Source: Scatophagus argus (Eukaryota; Chordata; Actinopteri; Scatophagidae). From it: a stretch of 64,000 nt of DNA. The notes beneath the pieces are model-generated. The model had not been told where the DNA came from. It saw only the letters and a program-made list of their open reading frames with translations, and did not search any database. Shown here piece after piece: positions 12,021 to 27,200 of the stretch (within the stretch, counting starts at the first letter, position 1; each line of letters opens with the position of its first letter). The translations under genes were made by a program, and so were the position numbers. The stretch is from the NCBI RefSeq assembly GCF_020382885.2, contig NC_058513.1, positions 18,253,641 to 18,317,640 of the forward strand, in the 5' to 3' direction.

Positions 12021-15000
12021 ATGGCAGATACAGCAGCAGAAGACGCAGCCTCCATCTCCAGACAGCCACTGTGTGCCGTCTGCTCAGGTGTACTGACTGG
12101 AGACAAACCAGCAGCCTGCAGTCACTCCGTTTGTGGCTCCTGCCTCGTGGACAAAAGTAAAGGATGTCCTGAGTGTCTGCAGAGTCCGGACAAGCCTGAA
12201 CCTGCTGAAGGTCCCGCAGCGAACGGGACAGACGCCGAAGCTCCTGTGATGAACAGCAAAGAGGAGCCAAGTCAGGACTCGCCGACAGAGGAGACCAAGA
12301 TCCAAGAGGATCTGAAGGAATCTGAGGAGAGGAAAGAGGAGGAACCGCAGACAGACAAAGAGGTGACAAATGGAGCAGAAGAGGAGGTGAAGGAGCAACC
12401 ACTGGGCCCCGATGATGTGGTGTGTGACTCGTGTATTGAGAACCCCAGCAGGGCCCTCAAGTCCTGCCTCACCTGCCTGGTGTCCTACTGTGAAGCCCAC
12501 CTCCGGCCTCACCTGGAGAACCCAAAGTTTCAGAACCACCGTCTGGTCGAGCCGCTCAGGGACATCGAGAGGCGGACCTGCGAGAGCCACAAGTGGCCCC
12601 TGGAGCTGTTCTGCTGCGCTGATGCCTGCTGCGTGTGTCAGGACTGTGTGGCGGAGGACCACAGGGGCCACAACACGGTCCCTGTGGTGGAGGCTCGCAG
12701 ACGAATAGAGGTCAGTGATGCCTTTTTTCTTATAAGTTCCATTTGCTCAAAGTTGATTGTTCATAAATCTAAATATATTAAACCCAACTTTGGTCTGCTG
12801 TCCCTCTCAAACAAATCTGATGTGGTTTTGTTTGTCAAGTCTTTTTGTCTTGTGACTCCTCAGAAGTGTGGGCACAAACTGTGAGCAGCTAACTAAAAAG
12901 GGCCTTCACAGATTTGTCCTCTTTCCAGTCTCTTAGAGGCCTGGACACATCAGACTGTCCAGAATGAATTTAAAGCCATTTCTGGTTGGGAGCCACTCAT
13001 CTAAAGTTTTTAAGTGTTCACTGGTTCCACATTGTGATGATTTGCTGTTTTTCTGTGTTTTAAGTCATCATGAATTTAATATCTTTGTGTTTTTGATTGT
13101 ACAAAATAGAAGCCGTCACTCTCAAAATCTTTTCTTTTTATGTGCTAACTGGTTCTGTTATCTGACAGCTGTGTGTTTTCTCCTCTTGTTTGTTCTTCGA
13201 TCTGTGTGGCAAAGAGTCCACTGCTGTTTGTGCAGACACTCCTGGACTGAAATCAATCTTACTGAGTAATAAAATCAGGTTTTTCAACATCAAAAGAACA
13301 AAATATGACCGCACGAGTGCCAATTTGAGCTCCAAAATAATCCTTAAATCACGCAGCTGCTTTCACATACTGTATGCAGAGGGCATTTAAATCCAATTAG
13401 GACAGTAATTCTGACCAAACATCCACTGTAAAGCTCATCAAAACATAGTCTGCTCTGTGTGATTAAGCAGAAAGCACTTGGCAGGCTTGAAACTCAATAC
13501 TCGGATCTATTTAGCCCCTCTGACGCAGAGAAAGCTTCAGCCATCGTGTCATTTGTCTCTCTTTTTGACAGTTTGTGACCCTCAGTTTCAGCATTCCAGT
13601 CCGGATTCCTGCAGAGTTCTGCAGCTTTTAGCCTACACCTGTTATGTGCAGAGTGCTGTTGCAAAACCTCAAAGTGCTTTATCAGAGGTGGTAAGCAAAC
13701 ACTGTTGAAAGGCCCGTAATGCTGCTATAGCTGTTTGTAAAAGGCAGCACAAATATGCCTGCTTAATGGTTTGGTGATCGCAGTCGCATTTGCTGCCCTA
13801 CTGTGTTCCAAGTCTGTATTTGTGTCTGAGCAGAAAACAAGAAGAGGATAATAATACTGAAGGTTAAATGAAAACAGACTCTGCTAAAGAGGAAACTTTC
13901 CTTTCAAAGAGGTTTCTTCCCATAGGACAGACACCACCAGTAAGGAAAACATGGAAGACAACAGAGTGAAATGACTTCCTGTTCAGTGTTCACACCAGAG
14001 AGAAAACTCATTACATAACTCAGCGTCTGTTTGGCTCAGGCTGCAGTCAGCATCACTCTGCAGTGTCACAGAGGTAAACACCCAACGGCGATCGAAAAAT
14101 CAGGACGGTCGCTAAACAGCACTCACCTCAGTTCTCTGAGGCCTCAAGTTTCCTTCTTCTGCACATTTCTAACTTCTGCTGTGAGTGTATTTTCTAGAAG
14201 ATCTCTGAGGATTCCATAAAACATCACTGGCATAAAGAAAGATGGCCGATGCGTCTCCACATCCACATCAAATATTAAGTCAAAGTATCGTTGCCATCTT
14301 GCTCTGGTGACATCATTTGGAGCCAGAGTCTGTGCAGTGGTGATTGGGACGTGGAGCCACAGTATTGAGCTCCTGTCTGAGCCAATCAGGAGCAGCTCTC
14401 AGCTGTCAGTCAAGACATCTCAGCCCCTTTTTATAGCATCAAATAACTAATTAAAACCAAACAGAAACCAACCAAAATGAACACCTGAACAAACATCTGT
14501 GTGACCACCTAAAACCACAGAAACCAACTTTGGGAAAAATGTATTTGAAATGCACTGGATAGGAGAGAACTTTATTCATCCCAAGGAAATTCTTGTGCCA
14601 GAGGTTGCTTAAAAGAGCACATTACAGTACAACTTTTACAGTCACAGGACAGATTACCAGAGCAGCAGCTTCGTACAAAGCAAAGTAACACAGACAACAA
14701 AGTGACAGGCAGTATTGCCCATGATATTGTCATCCATCTTTATATGCCGTCACTGGTAAATACCTTCAGAACTGTAAAATGTGAAGGAGCTGGATTTTTC
14801 AGACATTACTGTGGATTTATCTTTCAGCAGCGTGGCTAAAACGTCATGCAAACCTTGTCTCTGTTGCAGCTGTAAGCCACATGTTCCCTCTGGACACAAA
14901 AGCTGAGCAGCAGTGATGTTACAGTCTGTGACGGATGGTTGTCTCAGCGCCCGACAGCAGATCTGCTCTACCTGTTTAGCACTGCAGGATCTCTGCTGCC

Positions 15001-18000
15001 ACATGTCAGCACAAGCACTTTGCTGCTGCTTTGGCTTCGTGTGCCACTTCAGGTTAGCATGTCGAGGCCAAGTGCTTAACCTCTGATTCACATCCGATTA
15101 CATAAACTCTGAGTGTTAACGTGGTTTTATGTGTTCAGGTTTTTTATTAAAAAATCTGCAGTATTTACACTTATGTGTTTAATCAGGTTGTGAGAATAAA
15201 CTCGTGCATCTTCAACACGAATCTGTCGATCTGTGGACCGTTTGCCAGGAGTAAAATGCTTGAGTGGCGTGCAGATATCATTTTAGAACTAATAAAGTTA
15301 AAATGATCTTTATAGGTTGGTGATTATCTCTCGAGTGAAACACCACGTCACTTAGTGAACCTGGTAACTCACTAGTAAATACATTCAGTACATCAAGGGA
15401 GCAGAAATGCCACAGTGCTAAGCAGGTAAAGCAAATCCGTTGTTTGGCGCCGTGGCAAAAAGGAATGAGGAGAAACTGCGACTTGTTCCCCTTTCAGTTC
15501 CTAACTCGAACTTGATGTTCTGTCACTCTTTTTCAAGCGAAGGAAACGTTCACCTCAGAGTCTAAACTTTATGAATTCCTTATGTAGCAGCTTCAGCTCA
15601 GGAGTCGTCTGGACCTGCCTGAGGAATCCAGACATGAGTCTGAAAATGCTTTGAAGGCCACACATATCAGAGTGTAGAAGAGGATGTGTGACCTCCAGCA
15701 GAGAGGAGGAAACAAGGGAGACTTCCTGAAGAAACAGCCTGCATGTTTACATGTACTTTCTGTTAGGATCTGGAATATCTTCGCCATGACGGCATGGCTG
15801 TGCTTTCTGTGTGGAGACGAGCTGAACTCTGTTGTTGTGTTCACAGAAAGAGCTCAGGGAGAAGCAGACGGAGATGGTGAAGACGGTGACAGCAGCAGAG
15901 AACGCCATCAACAAACTTCAACTCAACACAGTCTCCATTGAGGTAAACGCACTGCATGACTAATCAGCAATGACCTCACTGCGTCCGTGTCACGTGAATG
16001 TCACAATACTTCATTAAATATTGTTTGGTTGCAGCTATTTTTGGCCAGTAGGCCCTGAGGTGTTGGAGCCGCCCTGAGGAAACCTGTTTGTTTTTGTGTG
16101 GTTGTGGTGGTGACGAAGAATTCCCTCAGTGAGCTTGCAGTTGTGTAACATCATCATGTGACCTGATGCATTACTCGCCTGTTACCTGTCAAAGCCTGAG
16201 ACATCCATCACTTCCTCTCTCACAACGTAAAGGATGCTGAGTCAGTTCGATGTGATGTGAAACTAAAAGAGCTTGCTCCACAGAATTCTGTGACGGAGGT
16301 ACGAGCGGCGATCGAGAGCCAGTTCGAGGAGCTGCAGGCGGTGGTGGAGAGGGCGAAGCGGGAGGTGACCGAGATCCTGGAGGGGGAAGAGAAGCAGGCG
16401 CTCAGGCAGGCCGAGGGAATCCGGGTTCACCTGGAGCAGAGGTGCACCGAGCTGAAGAAGACGCAGGCTCAGATGGAGAAGCTCTCGAAAAACAAGAACG
16501 ATGTGGACTTCTTACAGGTAACACCAGCTCGATCGAGGCGGGCGAAGTCTGCAACAATCGACGTGTTCTCATTCCCGATTGGTGTTTGTTCTGCAGGAGT
16601 ACTCAGAGTGGAAGAAAGAAGCCACTGACATTTCTCTGCCTGGCGTGTACATCGGCCTCATGGACCGCCTGAATTCCTTCAGCCGTGTGATTGTTGACTC
16701 CACGCAGGAGCTGTGTGCCATGGTTGTGTCTTCATACATAGACAAAGTCAAAGAGACGTGCAAGAACGGTATGACAGGATAGCACACACGATGCTGTTTC
16801 ACACTCCAACGGGGGGCGCCGTGATGGTTGTAACACTGTTTAGTCTAAGTCTAATCCTAAATACAAGTCAGGTAACGGTCTTCATATCCTCTTGTTGTGG
16901 ACTGAAGACTTCAGACTGTAAAGTCTACATACTTCCTCACGCAGCTATGGAATTTCACATGAAGGAATGGTTATTCTATGTTCTGTGCTGTCTGGGCGTG
17001 TTCACACATGTGGGGAATTTTTGACCTGTGTGTCATGCAGCTCAGGTACGCAGTGGCGGCTAACACGAGCGGCTAAATGCGCTCACAAAGCACCTGTATG
17101 CTTCATGAGTCATCTGTTTTGTATGTTTGTGTGTCAGAAGCTGAGAGACAGCACATACTAGTTTCTCTGCGATGCATTTTTGTGCCAAATTTCATGCAGA
17201 TAAATCTCGACTGTGATGTGTTATCGGACACTGAATTATATCTTCTTCTGTTGCAGATAAAATGGGAATAAAGACGACAGTTCAGGAAATCATTGCAGCG
17301 AAACAGAACATGTCTATACCAGATCCAGTGACACATGACGACTTTCTCAAGTGTAAGTGTTTTGACGTCAAGAGTCCCATTTCTCTGACATCAGTTCAGG
17401 AGGAAACGGCAAACATCACGCCATAAGATTAGCGCTAGCATTGAGACAGTCGTTTCTATGTCCAGTCATGGGGCCCGTTCAGCCTCTCAGTGACGTCTAC
17501 TGAACAGACTCTGGATCAGATCTGTCAGCTGTTTGAATTCCTGAATACCGAAAGAAAAACTAATGTGGCCTGAAGGGCTGGAGGTGGGAAATATTAAACT
17601 TAGAAGCAGCTTTGAATCAAACCGTTCATCCATCCAGCACCACATTATCTATCAAGGATTACACAAGGTGGGAATCCAAACACAAGGTGGGAATCCAAAC
17701 ACAAGGTGGGAATCCAAACACAAGGTGGGAATCGTACCCAAGAACTCGAACAGGGTGCCATAAACATGTCAGTCCACCACACTGCAGTGTTAGAAAACAA
17801 CAACAATACGGTGACCCTGGTGACCTCAGTGGTATTTACGGTGTAGACTTAAATTGTCATTGAATCATGAGTGCACTAACATTTTCACAATCCTCTCCCA
17901 GACGCCGCCCACGTTAGTTTCGACGCTGACACGGCTCACAAGTTCCTGCGCCTGACAGAAGAAAACAGGAAGGTGACTAATACCACACCCTGGCAGCATC

Positions 18001-18512
18001 CCTATCCTGACGTACCTGAGCGCTTTGAGAACTGGCGCCAAGTTCTGGCGACAGAGAGCTTCTATCTGGGGCGCCATTACTTTGAGGCAGACATCAGCGG
18101 CGAGGGCACACACGTCGGCCTGACCTACAAGAGCATCGACCGCAAAGGAAACGAGAGCAACAGCTGCATCACAGGAAACAACTTCTCCTGGTGTCTCCAG
18201 TGGAACGGCCGCACCTTCTCCGCCTGGCACAGCGACGTGGAAACCCCTCTGAACATGGAGAAGTTCACTCGTATCGGGGTTTATGTGGACTATACCCGGG
18301 GCCTCTTGGCTTTCTACGGTGTGGATGACGCCATGACGCTCATCCACGAGTACCAGGCAGAGTTCCTGGAGCCTCTTTACCCGGCTTTCTGGCTGTCCAA
18401 GAAGGAAAACATCGTCGCCTTGGTGGCACCAGGGGAGCCATTACGGCTCAAAAGCCCCTCTCCTCCCACCTCACCTGCAAACGGAGTAGTTATCGCAAAG
18501 TCGGCAGCGTAG
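12021..18512 (+). CDS. trim16: Tripartite motif protein TRIM16 (six exons, 632 aa)
   Basis: Exons: 12021-12710, 15847-15942, 16284-16517, 16597-16768, 17257-17352 and 17902-18512. All have GT-AG borders and consistent phases. Domains in order: a C3HC4 RING-like cluster at residues 18-52 (C18, C21, C33, H35, C38, C41, C49, C52); an acidic Glu/Lys/Pro-rich linker to about 130; B-box 1 from C135 ([10 protein letters not shown]); B-box 2 at about 185-223 ([12 protein letters not shown], then HRGH); a coiled coil across exons 2-4; and a PRY-SPRY domain filling exon 6. Phrases such as [33 protein letters not shown] and AFWLSKKEN are diagnostic of TRIM16. In mammals TRIM16 acts in the cytosol in stress responses and autophagy of damaged lysosomes, and it lacks a canonical RING, so the N-terminus here is notable. 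tvp23b follows directly. Confidence 0.94.
14225..14510 (-). repeat. Reverse-strand copy of a fish MITE-like repeat in trim16 intron 1
   Basis: The reverse complement matches the copy at 48150-48650 across most of its length. Shared blocks include GATGGCCGA...TCTCCAC, AGTCAAAGTAT, TTTGGAGCCAGAGTCTGTG, GAGCCAATCAGGAGCAGC, and TTTATAGCATCAAATAACTAA near 14440. It lacks the far (left) end of the 48-kb copy. No coding capacity. Confidence 0.75.
14565..14720 (-). repeat. Reverse-strand retroposon 3' tail in trim16 intron 1
   Basis: GAGAGAACTTTATTCATCCC followed by AAGGAAATTC is the reverse complement of a common fish LINE/SINE 3' end (GAATTTCC...GGGATCAATAAAGT). A sense copy of the same motif is at 43783-43825. 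The adjoining 100 bp may be more of the retroposon, but its 5' limit cannot be set. Confidence 0.55.
17663..17735. repeat. 19-bp tandem repeat in trim16 intron 5
   Basis: Nearly four head-to-tail copies of AAGGTGGGAATCCAAACAC lie between 17663 and 17735. The copies are identical except at the last unit, which diverges after GGGAATC. Such uniformity suggests recent expansion. Confidence 0.9.
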
Positions 18513-19551
18513 CAGTGAATAAGTGATGAAAGTCAGTTAATGGATCAGTTAGGTGGCAATTCAAGTCACATTCAAATAAGACTACTGTTGTATAAAGCGT
18601 TTGACCCCTAACAACAGATTTATTATGTGAAAGTTTAAGGAAATGATGATGTGAATGTTTATCTCATGTGTATTTGTGTTTATCCTGCTGTGTATGTTTG
18701 GGACTGTTGTTACTTGTCATCACACTGTGAATTCAGAGGTCTCCTGTGTTTCCTGTATGCAAATAAAAACTTGTATCTTCATTTGCCAGAAAAAGGGCTG
18801 CTTTTGTCAGGCTTTCCCATGATCTCAGAGCAGCAGGTTCACTTAAATGTGAACAGTGTTATAAGACATTTCTTTAGAAATTATCTTAAGGATAAATGGG
18901 AAACACATTCATTGGGTGGATAAACTGGAAAGTCATTTTTAGGCTGATAGCAGTGAGAAGTCATTGTGAAGCGGCTCAAATGATCCAATAAAGTTGATTA
19001 TTCCATCACTGAAAGCTCACTGTTGATATGAGGTGTTGCATTCACAGCCTGCCAGGGCCCTGAACACAACAGAATCACGTGGACACGTCATTAATTTAGA
19101 AATTCATGGTAGAATTTATTTTCACTACCTGGTGACAGAAACAGTGTTCTAAACAACACTAATCGTCCAGATATTTCCCCCAGTATCTTTTATTTTGAAA
19201 TCTCTTCTCTAGCTGACTGCTTGTACTGGCGGCTGCGTCTTTCTGGACTGCCAAAGCCAAACTGTTTACGTGGCTTAGCGAACATTAAATGTTATGAATG
19301 TGCGGGGTGACGTACAAGTACACATGAAGATGACACAGCAGTAACGCTTGCAGCATTGTAAAGTACCACTATGATGTGGTTATGTACAAGCTCTGACCGT
19401 ATTGTGTGATGGGTGGACAATTAAAACCGTCGCACTTTACACACATGCGCCTACTGCAGTGACGTAACAACTTACGTGACACATTTTGGTCACATGACCA
19501 CAGTGTACCCCAGCTGAGCATGTACCAGGAAGTACCAGCTCCAGTTTCATC
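18513..19551. other. trim16 3'UTR and trim16-tvp23b intergenic region
   Basis: The probable trim16 poly(A) signal, AATAAA, is at 18762-18767. No exon was seen from there to 19440. The last ~110 bases are a promoter-like region for tvp23b, annotated separately. Confidence 0.5.
19460..19499 (+). promoter_or_regulatory. tvp23b: Cluster of CRE-like and E-box motifs upstream of tvp23b
   Basis: Within 40 bp are TGACGTAA (19460-19467, CRE/ATF-like), TTACGTGAC (19472-19480) and GGTCACATGACC (19488-19499). The last contains GTCACATGAC, a USF/TFE-type E-box core with symmetric flanks. The cluster is 53-92 bp before the ATG, so it should be in or next to the core promoter. Binding is inferred from consensus only. 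Confidence 0.45.
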
Positions 19552-22516
<2,965 letters not shown>

Positions 22517-24203
22517 AGTGCAGCTCTGCGATTTGAACAAGTTTGCATTATTCTTAATGCTGTTATTCTTTTAGGACATAGGAAGAAACCTTTTTGCACC
22601 ATGAAACTTTTTTTAACTTAGTGTGTGATTCAGTCAACCACAGTAGAAAGAGTTCTTTTGGTTTCCACAGAGAAGTCTGGTAGCAGTTTTCAACAGCTGA
22701 AGCCCAGCAATAAACCCTCACAGACTTTAGCTGATGCTGAAGTGTAGATGCATGACTGAAAAAGGGGTGTAGGGGCTCGAAATGCTAAACTGCCTGTAGT
22801 TTGATATGTCATGTAGTCTTACAGCTCCCTATTTAGTTTGTTTCCATTGCCTCTTAACTTCAATCTTTATGAAATTAAATGATGTGTGCAGTTTGTGAGA
22901 TGTATTGTACAAACATTTTTGTTTGTATAATAGACAAGGTTGTAAGAGTGTGTAATATCCCAACAGATGTGTAAATATGTTTGTAAAGAAACGGTGGAAC
23001 ATCTTTTGTGCTAATACATTTGTAACATTTTTCCGAACAGTGTGGTGGTTTTTATTAATACACAAAGTTATTCACTGTAAAACTGTGTGCAATATAACCA
23101 CGGACTGAGATTTTGTTGCAGGTCTTATCTGTTTCTTTACAGTAGTTTTTATGTGAAAACTCCCTTTTTACAAAATGTGTTTGTCACCACAACAGCATTT
23201 CCCAAATTACCTTTCTCGTTTTTGGAAAAAGAAATAATATTGAGCAGACTTTTAATATGTTTGTTTTGGTTTGTTTGTTGTATTTTCCTCGGTCTTTACT
23301 CGTGATTATTAACCACATGTTTTCAACGTTGTATTTATTATTGAACAATTGGACATGTTTTGGTCCGCTAATATACTGCAGCGACTCCCAGCGGTTTGTT
23401 TAAGTCACTGCATGTAACATGCTAATATTTGGGATCGATCTAAAGATCATCTTCTCGGGAAGAAACACGTCGCAGTACCTTTAAATATTAACGTTACTAT
23501 GATTGTGCGGATAATTAATTTCTATTAAAACGAGATTCTTTATTAGCCACAAGAAACATGGCGTCAATTTTGTTCGAAACACTCCCAGATCACTAGACGG
23601 ACCCGGAAGAGAAACCTTCGTTAAAGTTCACATGCGTACCGGATGTGGAAGATTTTACTTTCAAAATAAACCCGATCTTATTTTGCAGAAAGGAAAATTA
23701 AAGTTTTAAGCATTATACGTAAGGACACACATTACAAACCAAAGGCAATGATTTATATTAGAAAACAGTTGAAAATCTTGAATATGCTGGTAAATGATAC
23801 GTATAGTGTAACTGCATAGACCTATCTAAAACTGATCAATAACTTGTAATGATAAATCAGTTGGGATTTGACTTGTGTGTACTAAATACGTCGGTGAAGA
23901 AACTTCTTGAAGGAAAGGCCAACTGGCGGGTTATTAATTTCTACTCTATATTCACTTTTGTCCTTTTGGCTGGTGATTAAGAAGATATCGCTGCACTAAA
24001 TACAACAATAAGGTGTTTTACTTTGAAATTCTAACCGGAAAGTACTTGTTTTAACCGCTAACGTGCCGAACTTGACGTAGTTGCTTTAGCTATCCACAGC
24101 ACTTGGATTGGGTCGTTGTGGTTTTAATTTTTATGTCCTAAACCGGACTGTTAATCCGTTTGAATTCACCGCTGGACGTCCTTTGATGGGAATTACCTCC
24201 AGG
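22517..24203. other. tvp23b 3'UTR, intergenic region and exoc7 5'UTR
   Basis: AT-rich through about 24000 with poly(A)-like signals (22709). No coding exon was found. From about 24060 sequence becomes more GC-rich toward the exoc7 start, probably promoter and 5'UTR. An in-frame upstream ATG at 24186 (MGITSR before MIPTED) exists, but the family start is at 24204. Confidence 0.45.
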
Positions 24204-27200
24204 ATGATTCCTACCGAGGACGCGTCCGCCAGGAAGCGGGAGATAGAGGAGAAACTGAAGCAGGTCAGACATGGCGCAGAGGCAGGAAGCATCACGAAGG
24301 AGCCGTTTAGTCGAAATGCCTAACAAACCGACTTCACTTGCTGTTTAAGTCGTTGTTTACTGTCAGATAAAATGTCACCCCCTCCTGACAGCACGAGAAG
24401 TGAGTCACTGCTTTTCTGTGTGACGTTACAGGAGCAAGAGACGCTGTCATTCATCAGGGAAAACCTGGAGAAGAGTGACCAGCTGACCAAAGGGATGGTA
24501 ATGACGACGCCAACTCACGCACCCGGCGACCCTGACTGCAACCTTACGCTGAAACACCTTCATTCAGGACAGTTTAGTCAAGTCCAGTCTTAAGAACACT
24601 GGGCTTTGGTTTAGATATGGTTTGGTGTGTTTTGAATGTGCCCATCTTCTGTTTTCACCCGTCTGAAACCGGGAGTCAGCTTCTAAATCCAGTCCAGGTT
24701 TGATTGGTTTAAGTACAACCCTTTTTATCTGGACCTGGTCTAATGTGGTTTTGGGTGAACAAAAGAAATCAATAAATAAATGTTGAAGTCTCCCCTTTTC
24801 TGTTTTCACAAATAAAAGTTTGACCATCTAAAACAGTCCCTGGAATCTCCACGTCAGTCCAGTCCAGGTTTAAATATATATAGATATATATATGTATATA
24901 TATTTTATCTAGCAACTGTTCCCTACCCCAAAGGCAGACAGAGGATGTTAGCAGGGTCCTGCAAAACTACGTCCTCTTCTTTACGTATGCTGAGATGAGA
25001 TGACGTGTTTTCTCTCCGTCTTATTGTGAAAAGCCTCGGTGGTGCGTTCCTGCAGCAGATTCACTTCCATGTGCTTGTTGCTCTCACTTTGAAAGGTCTC
25101 CATCCTGTCTTCGTTTGAGAGTCGCCTGATGCAGCTGGAGAACTCCATCATCCCGGTCCACAAGCAGACGGAGAATCTGCAGCGTCTGCAGGAGAACGTG
25201 GACAAGACTCTGTCCTGCATGGACCACGTCATCAGCTACTACCATGTGGCCAAAGACACAGACAGGATCATCAGAGAGGGGTGAGACCTCAGCCTTTCCT
25301 CAGTGTTGGTGGATTCTGAGCGGATGCAGAACGCCTTAGACATGCCATAACTGCTGATGTTCCTGTTTCAGGCCGACAGGCAGACTGGATGAGTACCTGG
25401 CTTGTATTGCAAAGATTCAGAAGGCTGTGGAATATTTTCAGGATAACAACCCCGACAGCCCTGAGCTCAACACAGTGGTACAGTGTCAACACTCATCTTT
25501 AGCCTCTCGCTCAGAGGCTCAGTATTTTGAACTGTTGACTTGGATAGTAAGATCAGTACCCCTCTCACGTCTGTATGCTAAGCTATAAACAGCATCCTGT
25601 AAGTCAGTATTATCACTGAGACACAATAAAACCACACCTGATGGTTTTTACGTCAGGTTTTTGTACAGATTAAACAAGCATGTTAATCAGTGAGCTTCAG
25701 GCTTGCTGGTTGGTGCATTTTGGTGCCTTTAGACAGAGCCAGATTAGATGTTTCCCCCGGCTTCCGGTCCTTATGCTAAGCTAAGCTAAGCTAGATGGCT
25801 GCTGGCTACATCCTGTACCATACAGACATGGCAGGGGTATCAGTCTACTCCTGTAAATCACGGAAAGCGAGAAATCACAATGTAATCCTGCTGGATCCAT
25901 AAAAGTAATATAAATAAAAAAAAATCAAGCTCACACAACCAGTTTACTGATCTTCGAGACAGAACAGCCAGCTAACCCTATAAAGGTTTTAAGAAAAGAT
26001 AAATTCCCTGAAAATAAACAAAATGTCGTTGCTTTCTTCTGCAGAAAGCGCGTTTTGAGAAGGGTAAAGAGCTGCTGGAGGCCGAGTTCCGCAGCCTCCT
26101 GACGCGCTACAGTAAACCCGTTCCCCCCATCCTCATCCTGGACGCCATCAGTGTGGATGACGAGCTGGAGGTCCAGGAGGAGGTGGTGCTCGAGCACCTC
26201 CCTGAAGCCGTGCTCCAGGACATCATCTGCATCGCCGGCTGGCTGGTGGAGTACGGACGCAACCAGGGTACGACTTTGTTTTCATTACGTCCTGCGTCCA
26301 CTGCTGCTGCTCCTCCAGTGTTCCTTCCTGTTCTCTTTTCCGCTTTCAGTTTTCCTGCTTCTCAGGGTTCACAGATTGACATCGGAAGGTTTTGTCTTTC
26401 CGGAGTGAAGACAGAAAATATACTTCTGTGATCACATTGTGGAGATGTGACGCATTGTAAAGTCACACTCCAGCCTGAAATGAATGCTGCTTTCACTTTA
26501 ACCTCCCAGCACTGTCAGTACGGCCTTCTCCTCCATCTGTGCTTTTCCACATGCACAGATTTTAACAGGACGTTTCCTCTCCGTAGCTCAGAAACGCTGG
26601 GAAAGGCCAGGTGTCAGATCAGGTGTCTCATTTTCAGCCAGACAGAAGTGAGAATGAAACAGGCAGAACACGCGGTGCTGTGGAGAGAAGGCAGAAGTGT
26701 GTAAAGGCCTTAATTCACACCACATGGAGGAATGAAAGATGGAACGATTGCTCCCTTTGTGGTATCAGTCTAAGAGTTAAGTCTGCTTTGCTGGTCTTCA
26801 TGCTTTCATTTGGTTTGAACCAGTGGGCTCAGTCATGGGATTTATAGAACAGCAGCAGCCATGAACTGTGACGAGTGCTGTCGTATTCCCTGAACCTTCT
26901 GCTCTTCTCTCCTTTGCAGATTTCATGAACGTCTACTTCCAGATCAGGTCCAACCAGCTGGATCGCTCCATCAAAGGCCTGAAGGATCACTTCCGCAAGA
27001 ACAGCGCCTCCTCCGGGATCCTCTACTCGCCCGCCGTCCAGACCAAACGCAAGGACACGCCCACCAAAAAGGCTCCCAAGAGACCAGGTCAGCAACAGCC
27101 GCTCCTTCCCAACCCAAATCCATCGTCGCTGCACTTCAGGCTGTAATCACCCTCCTCTTTGTTGATAAATCTAACAAAAGAGCACGACTGTGCATAATTA

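Noticed and set aside
12084-12671. 195-codon reverse-strand ORF
   Set aside because: Antisense shadow of the Cys-rich first exon of trim16.
12711-12884. Read-through extension of trim16 exon 1 beyond 12710
   Set aside because: The donor GTCAGT at 12711 fits, and the next conserved segment is at 15847. The extension is AT-rich intron.
24186-24203. Upstream in-frame ATG for exoc7
   Set aside because: The family protein begins MIPxxxASARRREIE, so ATG 24204 was chosen. The upstream ATG would add six unconserved residues.
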